A stretch of 64,000 bases of DNA, taken from NCBI RefSeq assembly GCF_900105675.1, contig NZ_LT629786.1:620001-684000 (forward strand), read 5' to 3'. This document shows, in pieces, positions 58,000 to 64,000 of the stretch (position 1 is the first letter of the stretch; the number at the start of each line of letters is the position of its first letter). The notes under the pieces were generated by a model. That model made no database searches and was not told the DNA's origin. It was given only the letters and a program-made list of their open reading frames with translations. The translations under genes were made by a program, and so were the position numbers. This DNA comes from Pseudomonas synxantha. Its GTDB lineage: Bacteria; Pseudomonadota; Gammaproteobacteria; Pseudomonadales; Pseudomonadaceae.

Positions 58000-58575
58000 T
58001 CAGCCGAGCAACTCGCTCATGGCAATAATCTGCTCCGCCACCTGGATCAGTTTCTGTTGGCGACTCATGGCCTGGCGGCGCATCAGGGTGTAGGCCTCTT
58101 CTTCATTGCAGTCCTTCATTTTCATCAACAGGCCCTTGGCCAACTCGATGCGCTTGCGCTCGGCCAACTGCTGGTCGCGGGCGTGCAGCTGGGCGCGCAG
58201 CGCCTGGTCGCTCTCGAAGCGGGCCATGGCCACGTCAAGGATCGGTTGCAGGCGCTGGGCCTGGATGCCTTCGATAATATAGGCACTGACCCCGGCCCTG
58301 ATTGCCTGGCGCATCACGTTCGGGTCGTGCTCATCGGTAAACATCACGATGGGCCGGGGTTGGTCGCGGCTGACCAGCACCACTTGCTCCATCACATCGC
58401 GACCGGGTGACTCGGTATCGATCAGGATCACGTCCGGGCGCACCGTTTCGACGCGTGCGGGCAGGTCGATGGTCAGCCCCGACTCATCGATCACTTCGAA
58501 ACCAGCCTCGGTCAGCGCAGCCTTGAGGCGCCCGACCTTGCGCGCAGTGTCATTGATCAACAGGATTCGCAGCAT
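58000..58575 (-). CDS. nasT: ANTAR-domain response regulator NasT
   Basis: The 191-residue antiterminator has an N-terminal receiver-like domain (LRILLINDTARKVGRLKAAL; the phospho-acceptor region is VILIDTESPGRD) and a C-terminal ANTAR domain (ERKRIELAKGLLMKMKDCNEEEAYTLMRRQAMSRQQKLIQVAEQII). With nitrate absent it is held by NasS. With nitrate present it is released, binds hexaloop leaders, and lets nirB and nasA be transcribed. The ATG at 58575 has AAAGGGG at proper distance. It follows nasS by 13 bp. Confidence 0.95.
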   Translation of the reverse strand: MLRILLINDTARKVGRLKAALTEAGFEVIDESGLTIDLPARVETVRPDVILIDTESPGRDVMEQVVLVSRDQPRPIVMFTDEHDPNVMRQAIRAGVSAYIIEGIQAQRLQPILDVAMARFESDQALRAQLHARDQQLAERKRIELAKGLLMKMKDCNEEEAYTLMRRQAMSRQQKLIQVAEQIIAMSELLG

Positions 58576-58588
58576 TGTCATACCCCTT

Positions 58589-59788
58589 TCAGCGCAGCGC
58601 TTGGCGGCTGGCGTCATCGGCCAGGGCATGCAGGCGGAAGCTGCGGGCGTAGCCGGCAGGGTCGGAGCCGTCCCAGGTCTTGCCGTCGATCAACTGGCTG
58701 CTGCGCATCTCTGAGTCGCTGGCGGCAATGCCCAGCGTCTCGGCCGCCCGGCGATACAGCGCCAGTTGCTGCACCTGCCGGGCGACGCCCAGGTAGTCAG
58801 GGTCTTCACGCAACAAGCCCCAGCGTCGGAACTGGGTCATGAACCACATACCGTCGCTGAGGTAGGGCAGGTTCACCTCGCCACCGGCGAAAAAACGCAA
58901 TGCGTGGGGATCTTGCCACTGGTTGCCCAGGCCATCGTCATAGTTGCCCAGCAGTCGCGGCTCGATACAGTCCAGTGGGGCGTCCAGGTACTCGCGGGCA
59001 CTGAGCAATTGCGCAGTGGAGCGGCGGTTTTCGCTGCCCTGTTCGATAAACCGGCTGGCCTCGAGGATCGCCATCACCAGCACGCGAGCGGTATTGGGAT
59101 ACTCGTCGACGAAGGCCTGGGTGCAGCCCAGGACTTTTTCCGGATGATCGGGCCAGATCGCCTGGCTGGTCGCCAGGGTAAAGCCTTGATTTTCCTTCAC
59201 TGCGCTGGCGCTCCAGGGTTCGCCGACACAAAACCCCTCGATGCGCCCGGCTTGCAGGTGCGCAACCATCTGCGGTGGCGGCACCACTACGCTGTTCACA
59301 TCCCGCAACGGATGAATGCCTTGGCTGGCCAGCCAGTAATACAACCACATGGCGTGGGTGCCGGTGGGAAATGTCTGGGCGAAGGTCAGTTTCGTCCGAC
59401 TTTGGTGCACATGGCGTTCCAGTGCCTCAGGAGTGACCACACCCTGGGTTTGCAGGCCGCGGGACAGGTTGATGCTCTGGCCGTTCTGGTTCAGCCCCAT
59501 CAGCACCGCCATGGGGCAGGGGGCGACACCGCCGATGCCCAGATGCACGGCATAGATCAGCCCGTAGAGACTGTGGGCGGCGTCCAGTTCGCCGCTGACC
59601 AGCTTGTCCCGCAGGTTGGCCCAGGACGACTGGCGCTTGAGATTCAGCGTGAGGCCATAGGGTTGGGCAAAGCCCTGGGTGGCGGCAACTACCAGCGAGG
59701 CGCAATCGGTCAATGCCATGAAGCCCAGATCGAGGCTGCTTTTTTCCGGGGCGTCACTGCCGTTTACCCAAGCCAGTGGATCGTTCAT
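58589..59788 (-). CDS. nasS: Nitrate sensor NasS (NrtA/CmpA-like)
   Basis: The 399-residue protein resembles the nitrate-binding component of ABC transporters (LGFMALTDCASLVVAATQGFAQPYGL at the N terminus; HLGIGGVAPCPMAVLMGLNQNGQSINLSRGL near residue 85; FPTGTHAMWLYYWLASQGIHP near 145; GRIEGFCVGEPW near 190) but has no signal peptide, as expected for the cytoplasmic NasS sensor that sequesters NasT. The start at 59788 is the family start. It is the first gene of the nasS-nasT operon. Confidence 0.94.
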   Translation of the reverse strand: MNDPLAWVNGSDAPEKSSLDLGFMALTDCASLVVAATQGFAQPYGLTLNLKRQSSWANLRDKLVSGELDAAHSLYGLIYAVHLGIGGVAPCPMAVLMGLNQNGQSINLSRGLQTQGVVTPEALERHVHQSRTKLTFAQTFPTGTHAMWLYYWLASQGIHPLRDVNSVVVPPPQMVAHLQAGRIEGFCVGEPWSASAVKENQGFTLATSQAIWPDHPEKVLGCTQAFVDEYPNTARVLVMAILEASRFIEQGSENRRSTAQLLSAREYLDAPLDCIEPRLLGNYDDGLGNQWQDPHALRFFAGGEVNLPYLSDGMWFMTQFRRWGLLREDPDYLGVARQVQQLALYRRAAETLGIAASDSEMRSSQLIDGKTWDGSDPAGYARSFRLHALADDASRQALR

Positions 59789-59913
59789 CAACACCTGCCT
59801 TTTTCCAGGAAAGCCGTGATTCCCTGGGGTGGCGGTGCAGGCCATTGCAGGGTAACCACGCCTATGTACGTAGGCTCGCCGAGTCTTTGGCGCGGGCCTG
59901 TTACAGAGTGCAT

Positions 59914-59929
59914 AGCAAGGCACATGCCA
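59914..59929 (-). promoter_or_regulatory. Sigma-54-type promoter of nasS-nasT
   Basis: The minus strand reads TGGCATGTGCCTTGCT: GG-N10-GC, perfect -12 TTGCT and a near-consensus -24. It lies 126 bp before the nasS ATG. Confidence 0.65.
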
Positions 59930-60034
59930 TGGGCTGGAGGGTGGGTTCTGCCGTCAGCTTTCCATCATGATTGAACCTCGTGCGCCTCGCAGTATGGCCG
60001 CTTCTTCAAGCCATACAGCCCGGGAATATCTACG

Positions 60035-60277
60035 GTGCACGCTGATTCATCTGTAACGATCAAATACCGCTTGCTGTACCTCGGGCTGATCTGTGGCGTG
60101 TTGTTGCCGGGCAGTCGAGCTGCCTGGTGCGAGGCGTACCAGGCACGGTATGAAGGCCTGCGCACCTTCAGCCGTGCCCCATTGCCGCCCACGACCTTAC
60201 TGGCGCAGTTGACCACCGCGCAACTTGCGCGTGTGCAACGTGCGTTCCTGCAAACAGATCCTGAGTTTTCCCCCTGA
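60035..60277 (+). CDS. Small protein with N-terminal hydrophobic segment, unknown function
   Basis: This 80-residue frame has a GTG start at 60035. Residues 9-28 (IKYRLLYLGLICGVLLPGSR) look like a signal or membrane segment. The rest is YEGLRTFSRAPLPPTTLLAQLTTAQLARVQRAFLQ. I recognise no family. It ends 15 bp before the SpoA-domain gene and lies in the block that looks like a type III secretion relic, so it may be a remnant of a secretion gene. Confidence 0.45.
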   Translation: MHADSSVTIKYRLLYLGLICGVLLPGSRAAWCEAYQARYEGLRTFSRAPLPPTTLLAQLTTAQLARVQRAFLQTDPEFSP

Positions 60278-60292
60278 AAAAGGCCTTTGTCC

Positions 60293-60508
60293 ATGCACCT
60301 GGAAATACTGTTGCAGGAGCAACTGATCAGCCGCAAGCGTCTGGCTGCGTTCGCACCGGGGAAGGTGCTGCCCTTGGATCCGGGGGTAACCCGATGTGTG
60401 GAGGTGCGGGTCAATGGGCAACTGATGGCATTGGGTGAGCTGGTGCAACTGGAGGACCGGCTGGGAGTGGAGTTGCAGGAGACCTATCAGGAGTGGATCT
60501 CTCAATAA
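60293..60508 (+). CDS. SpoA/FliN-like domain protein (type III secretion C-ring remnant?)
   Basis: This 71-residue frame matches the C-terminal SpoA domain of FliN, HrcQb and SpaO: LEILLQEQLISRKRLAAFAPGKVLPLDPGVTRCVEVRVNGQLMALGELVQLEDRLGVEL. That is the pattern of a hydrophobic strand, APGxVLPLD, VRVNGxLxAxGELV and RLGVEL. Full-length relatives run from ~130 to 300 residues, so this is either a very short form or a fragment. The ATG at 60293 has AAGG upstream. The wHTH and lytic-transglycosylase genes beside it support a secretion origin. Confidence 0.75.
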   Translation: MHLEILLQEQLISRKRLAAFAPGKVLPLDPGVTRCVEVRVNGQLMALGELVQLEDRLGVELQETYQEWISQ

Positions 60509-60672
60509 GGGCGGGTAGCGAATTGTCCTACCGGAGGGTGCAAAAAAAAGTCGGCTGAATGGGTTTTGTCCTAGCGCGGGCCGAAGTGCCGATTTCTATA
60601 GTTGTGACATTGGCGCGAGCTGGCACAGGAAATAAGGATTTTGAATGGCAGTAGTCGAATGCAGAGGTGTGT

Positions 60673-61059
60673 ATGGTCGTCGTGACTGCTGAACCTGCGA
60701 CTTCCCTGGTCTTTGCTCGCTGGACTTTGCATGGCGATGGCCGGTTGACGGGCGGGCACGCGGATATTCAGTTGCCACCCAAGGAGGGGCAGGTTCTGCG
60801 TCTGCTGCTGGCCTCCGGTGGCACGTTGATGACCAAGGACCGTTTGTTGGAACTGGCCTGGTCCCGGGGCGAGGTGGCCGATGAGTCACTGACGCGATGC
60901 ATTTACTCCCTGCGCAAGCACCTGGGTGCTGACAAAGGGTTTATCAAGACGATCTACGGCAAGGGGTATCGCTTTACCTGCCCGGTGCGGGTGGTGAGCG
61001 ACCCATCAAGGCGCGTTGTGCACGTGTGCTCATTCTGCGGTCAGGCCAGCAATGCTTAA
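60673..61059 (+). CDS. OmpR/HilA-type winged-helix regulator
   Basis: The 128-residue protein is almost entirely a winged-helix DNA-binding domain: VFARWTLHGDGRLTGGHADIQLPPKEGQVLRLLLASGGTLMTKDRLLELAWSRGEVADESLTRCIYSLRKHLGADKGFIKTIYGKGYRF. It lacks a receiver domain, and it also lacks the long C-terminal region of HilA. It overlaps the lytic-transglycosylase gene by 8 bp. HilA and IagB are neighbours in Salmonella SPI-1, which makes this pairing telling. The start at 60673 has AGAGG upstream. Confidence 0.82.
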   Translation: MVVVTAEPATSLVFARWTLHGDGRLTGGHADIQLPPKEGQVLRLLLASGGTLMTKDRLLELAWSRGEVADESLTRCIYSLRKHLGADKGFIKTIYGKGYRFTCPVRVVSDPSRRVVHVCSFCGQASNA

Positions 61060-61513
61060 GGGGGGAAGCAGGAGCCTGCTGTTCGGCTTGCTGATGGGCA
61101 GCAACCAGGCACTGGCCTATTGCTGGGACGAAATGGCCCGGCGACACGATCTGGAACCTGAGTTGTTGCAGGCCATCGCTGCGGTAGAGTCGGGTTACCG
61201 CTCCCAGGCCATGAACTACACCAACCGCAACGGCACGCGTGATATCGGCCTGATGCAGATCAACAGCATCCACCTGCCGCGTTTGCTCAAGCAGGGCATT
61301 ACCGAAGAGCGTCTGCTGAACGAGCCCTGCCTGTCAGTGGAGGTCGGTGCCTCGATCCTGGCTGAGTTTATCCAGCGTTTCGGATATAACTGGACGGCGG
61401 TGGGTGCCTACAACGTCGGGCCGGGTTCAGGCCCGCAGCGTGAGGCACTACGCCTGCGGTACGCGGAAAGGATCTGGGTGCGTTATGAAGCGCTGGTTTC
61501 GCAGCGTCAATGA
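61052..61513 (+). CDS. IagB/IpgF-type lytic transglycosylase
   Basis: The 153-residue protein has a signal sequence ([17 protein letters not shown]) and the SLT fold of type III secretion-associated transglycosylases: [56 protein letters not shown], with the catalytic Glu in AVESGY, then [33 protein letters not shown]. Such enzymes open peptidoglycan for the secretion needle. It overlaps the regulator by 8 bp, so the two share a transcript. Confidence 0.87.
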   Translation: MLKGGSRSLLFGLLMGSNQALAYCWDEMARRHDLEPELLQAIAAVESGYRSQAMNYTNRNGTRDIGLMQINSIHLPRLLKQGITEERLLNEPCLSVEVGASILAEFIQRFGYNWTAVGAYNVGPGSGPQREALRLRYAERIWVRYEALVSQRQ

Positions 61514-61599
61514 GATCAGCGCGGCGCGCCTCGCATGCGGCCCGCCACCCCGGCTATAATCGGCGCCACCTTTTGCCGCCATCCGAGTCTAGCCCGCCC

Positions 61600-62619
61600 A
61601 TGTATACCTTGGCCCGCCAGCTGTTGTTCAAACTCTCCCCGGAAACCTCCCACGATCTGTCCCTGGACCTGATCGGTGCCGGTGGCCGCCTGGGACTCAA
61701 TGGCCTGGTATGCAAGGCGCCGGCGAAAATGCCGGTGTCGGTGATGGGGCTGGATTTCCCTAACCCGGTCGGCCTGGCAGCCGGCCTGGACAAGAACGGC
61801 GCGGCCATCGATGGGTTCGCGCAGCTGGGGTTCGGCTTTGTCGAAATCGGCACCGTGACCCCGCGGCCACAACCGGGCAATCCCAAACCACGCATTTTCC
61901 GCTTGCCGGAAGCCGAGGCGATCATCAATCGCATGGGTTTCAACAATCTGGGCGTCGACCATCTGCTGGCGCGGGTCCAGGCGGCGAAGTACACAGGCAT
62001 CCTTGGTATCAACATTGGCAAGAACTTCGATACGCCGGTTGAGCGCGCGGTGGATGACTACCTGATCTGCCTGGACAAGGTCTATGCCCACGCCAGCTAT
62101 GTCACCGTCAACGTCAGCTCGCCGAATACGCCGGGCCTGCGCAGCCTGCAATTTGGTGACTCCCTCAAGCAACTGCTCGAAGCCTTGCGCCAACGCCAGG
62201 AAGATCTGGCCGTGCGCCACGGCAAGCGCGTGCCTTTGGCGATCAAGATCGCGCCGGACATGAGCGATGAAGAAACCGTGCTGGTGGCCCAGGCCCTGGT
62301 GGAGTCGGGGATGGACGCAGTGATTGCAACCAACACTACCCTCAGCCGCGTGGGCGTCGAAGGCCTGGCTCATGGTGACGAGGCGGGCGGCCTGTCGGGC
62401 GCGCCGGTGCGGGACAAGAGCACCCATATCGTCAAGGTGCTGGCGGCCGAGTTGGCTGGGCGTTTGCCGATCATCGCGGTGGGCGGTATCACCGAAGGCA
62501 AGCACGCTGCCGAAAAGATCGCGGCTGGCGCGAGCCTGGTGCAGTTGTATTCAGGGTTTATCTACAAGGGGCCGGCGCTGATACGCCAGTCGGTGGATGC
62601 CATCGCTGCCTTGCGCTGA
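61600..62619 (+). CDS. pyrD: Dihydroorotate dehydrogenase (quinone)
   Basis: The 339-residue class 2 enzyme oxidises dihydroorotate to orotate at the inner membrane, passing electrons to quinone for pyrimidine synthesis. It has the N-terminal membrane-binding helices ([24 protein letters not shown]), [48 protein letters not shown] near residue 55, [11 protein letters not shown] with the catalytic Ser near 175, and the FMN phosphate region [29 protein letters not shown]. The ATG at 61600 is the family start. Confidence 0.96.
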   Translation: MYTLARQLLFKLSPETSHDLSLDLIGAGGRLGLNGLVCKAPAKMPVSVMGLDFPNPVGLAAGLDKNGAAIDGFAQLGFGFVEIGTVTPRPQPGNPKPRIFRLPEAEAIINRMGFNNLGVDHLLARVQAAKYTGILGINIGKNFDTPVERAVDDYLICLDKVYAHASYVTVNVSSPNTPGLRSLQFGDSLKQLLEALRQRQEDLAVRHGKRVPLAIKIAPDMSDEETVLVAQALVESGMDAVIATNTTLSRVGVEGLAHGDEAGGLSGAPVRDKSTHIVKVLAAELAGRLPIIAVGGITEGKHAAEKIAAGASLVQLYSGFIYKGPALIRQSVDAIAALR

Positions 62620-62647
62620 TGCAAACGCTAATCGGCAGGTAATAAAA

Positions 62648-62668
62648 AGGGCTCCATAAAGGAGCCCT
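62648..62668 (-). terminator. Terminator between pyrD and rmf
   Basis: AGGGCTCC (62648-62655) pairs with GGAGCCCT (62661-62668). On the minus strand it is followed by TTTTTATT, so it best serves rmf, which is read from the other side. Confidence 0.8.
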
Positions 62669-62753
62669 GGGCCGAAGCCCGCCGCCCGGATGGGGCGCGC
62701 GTGGTTAAGTCGTTACATATTCAGAGGTGTGTGTCGGAATTTAAGTGCCCTGA

Positions 62754-62969
62754 TTAGCCGACGGCGTGAAGTTCGTTGAGTCTGTGGATGCCCGCAGTGC
62801 CAGTCATACCGTCCCAGTTGTCGCCGCGTCCTTCTCGCCAGCCGTTGATCCAGGCTTGGCGTACCGACGGTAGAGTAAATGGGCAAAGCTCACGGGATTT
62901 TCCATGAACACCATATTGATATCCGCGTAAAAATGCTCTTTCCAACGGATCACGCTTAAGTCTTCTCAT
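62754..62969 (-). CDS. rmf: Ribosome modulation factor
   Basis: The 71-residue basic protein matches Rmf (RRLKRDPLERAFLRGYQYGVHGKSRELCPFTLPSVRQAWINGWREGRGDNWDG), with GYQAGxxGRS- and CPY-like motifs and RQAWxxGWREGR. It dimerises 70S ribosomes into inactive 100S particles in stationary phase. It is preceded on the same strand by a structured leader. AGGGAAACACCC lies before the ATG. Confidence 0.95.
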   Translation of the reverse strand: MRRLKRDPLERAFLRGYQYGVHGKSRELCPFTLPSVRQAWINGWREGRGDNWDGMTGTAGIHRLNELHAVG

Positions 62970-63008
62970 AGGGTGTTTCCCTCACTTGTTGACTGTCTAG
63001 ATATCCTT

Positions 63009-63074
63009 CGGCCTTGTCCAAGGCCGGGCAGAGTTTTTCTGCCGTTGGTGGGCTCGCTGCCGGCGTGGCGAGCC
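63009..63074 (-). ncRNA. Structured leader of rmf (candidate rmf RNA motif)
   Basis: Three hairpins lie just upstream of rmf, read on the minus strand: GGCTCGC...GCGAGCC (63074-63051), GGCAG...CTGCC (63043-63027) and CGGCCTT-GGAC-AAGGCCG (63026-63009). A conserved structured RNA named for its position upstream of rmf is known in Pseudomonas, and I infer this is it from position and structure. Its mechanism is not known to me. Confidence 0.5.
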
Positions 63075-63511
63075 GATGTGTCGGCGTCGTACGGCGCCAA
63101 CCTGTGTTGAGTTCTAACCAATAGGTCACATGGATTCAATGATCGTTTTGTCATAAGCACGTAACGATAACGATGCTATAGCCATAAGCTGGAATGGCTT
63201 TTCGTCCCTTTTATTGGGCAAAGCCAGCTATGATGTGCCCTGCAAAGAGAAAGGGTTTAATTCTTTAGTGAGAATTTCCGCCTGTTGCAGTCGGTTATTA
63301 TTCGACGAAGGGTCAGAATATTTCGTTTTGTTGCGGATGTAATCGCTAAAAAGTTCTCTCTGCCCCGTCAATAAAGGCCCGAGGGCCCGTCAGACGGGGT
63401 GGGACGGCACATTCGTGCCACGCGAGCACTCTTCAAGAAAAGTGCTTGATTGAAAACCGAGCCGGCGATGCGTCGCCCGTTCATTTATTGCTGAAAAGCC
63501 TGGAATGCCCC
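63075..63511. other. rmf-rlmL intergenic region, no gene seen
   Basis: About 440 bp without a supported gene. It contains CCCCGTC (63363-63369) pairing with GACGGGG (63392-63398), and AGCACT...AGTGCT just before rlmL, so the rlmL transcript may have a structured 5' region. The rmf promoter must also lie here. Confidence 0.45.
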
Positions 63512-64000
63512 ATGTCGGACCGTTTTGAACTCTTCCTCACTTGCCCCAAGGGCCTCGAAGGCCTGCTGATCGAGGAAGCCGTCGGGCTTGGCCTTGAGGA
63601 AGCCCGCGAGCACACCTCAGCTGTGCGCGGCATGGCCGACATGGAAACCGCCTATCGCCTGTGCCTGTGGTCACGCCTGGCCAACCGTGTGCTGCTGGTG
63701 CTCAAGCGCTTCCCGATGAAGGACGCCGAAGACCTCTACCATGGTGTGCTGGATATCGAATGGGCCGACCACATGGTGCCCGATGGCAGCCTGGCGGTGG
63801 AGTTCAGCGGTCATGGCTCGGGCATCGACAACACCCACTTCGGCGCGCTGAAGGTCAAGGATGCGATTGTCGACAAGCTGCGCACCCCGACCGGCGAACG
63901 TCCGTCCATCGACAAAATCAACCCGGACCTGCGCATTCACCTGCGCCTGGACCGTGGCGAAGCGATCCTGTCCCTGGATCTGTCCGGCCACAGCCTGCAC
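63512..64000 (+). CDS. rlmL: 23S rRNA guanine methyltransferase RlmL (N-terminal part, cut by window end)
   Basis: 163 codons from the ATG at 63512 are present. The sequence starts SDRFELFLTCPKGLEGLLIEEAVGLGLEEAREHTSAVRGMADMETAYRLCLWSRLANRVLLVL, the N-terminal ferredoxin-like and THUMP region of RlmL (YcbY), which makes m2G2445 in 23S rRNA. The catalytic domains lie beyond the window. Its place next to rmf matches Pseudomonas gene order. Confidence 0.93.
   Translation, partial: MSDRFELFLTCPKGLEGLLIEEAVGLGLEEAREHTSAVRGMADMETAYRLCLWSRLANRVLLVLKRFPMKDAEDLYHGVLDIEWADHMVPDGSLAVEFSGHGSGIDNTHFGALKVKDAIVDKLRTPTGERPSIDKINPDLRIHLRLDRGEAILSLDLSGHSLH

Noticed and set aside
59789..59902. An ANTAR leader upstream of nasS
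   Set aside because: The best hairpins have loops of CGTACA (no A1/G4) or eight bases, and no T-run terminator follows. The nasS transcript probably is not antitermination-controlled.

Overview
The window is chromosomal DNA from a Pseudomonas of the fluorescens group. The evidence is high-GC coding sequence, gene blocks in the order known from Pseudomonas (ppsR/ppsA, hydrolase, rraA, cmaX-crfX-cmpX-sigX-oprF, cobA-nasC-nirDB, kinase, nasA, nasT-nasS, then pyrD/rmf/rlmL), and many copies of the REP/REPIN repeats typical of this group. Both ends cut genes: a 3-hydroxyacyl-CoA dehydrogenase on the left and rlmL on the right.

Layout. 1-5.5 kb: fatty-acid and lipid enzymes and a CorA-type transporter, with an IS4-family element (3365-4786) sitting inside what was the crotonase terminator. 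5.8-7.1 kb: tRNA-Ser(GGA) followed by a ParE-type toxin-antitoxin pair and a small orphan gene. 7.4-13.4 kb: an EamA exporter with a very histidine-rich tail, a lipoprotein, DUF4337 and DUF2784 proteins, a RelE/XRE pair, a HAD hydrolase and an SDR/LysR divergent pair. 13.5-16 kb: a hydantoin/allantoin-type racemase and NCS1 permease behind a candidate sigma-54 promoter. 16.2-23.3 kb: cysH, thrH, HigBA, pabB, and a three-gene set (retropepsin-like protease, inactive transglutaminase, ATP-grasp ligase). 23.5-32.1 kb: the complete 2-methylcitrate operon (GntR regulator, prpB, prpC, acnD, prpF, prpD) with REPINs between its genes. 32.1-39.2 kb: an unusual sulfur-transfer cluster. 39.3-48.5 kb: PEP synthase and its regulator, then the envelope-stress block ending in oprF. 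48.5-59.9 kb: assimilatory nitrate reduction. 60.0-61.5 kb: short genes that look like a relic of an SPI-1-type type III secretion locus. 61.6-64 kb: pyrD, rmf and rlmL.

Two systems deserve attention. First, the minus-strand cluster at 32141-37681, divergent from a MocR-type PLP-dependent regulator, encodes an EamA exporter, a single 620-residue protein fusing a JAMM peptidase, a MoaD/ThiS-like sulfur carrier, a ThiF/MoeB-type activating enzyme and a rhodanese, an atypical cysteine synthase, a serine acetyltransferase with a long C-terminal extension, and an AlaX-type tRNA-editing protein. Together these read as a carrier-thiocarboxylate route to a sulfur amino acid or analogue, with export and a tRNA-proofreading function. 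The product is unknown. Second, the nitrate genes carry two copies of a leader RNA (before nirB and before nasA) with paired hexaloop hairpins of the ANTAR-target type followed by terminators, each behind a sigma-54-like promoter. A third sigma-54-like site precedes nasS-nasT, which encode the ANTAR antiterminator and its nitrate sensor.

All calls rest on reading the sequence and on remembered family features. No database search was run.
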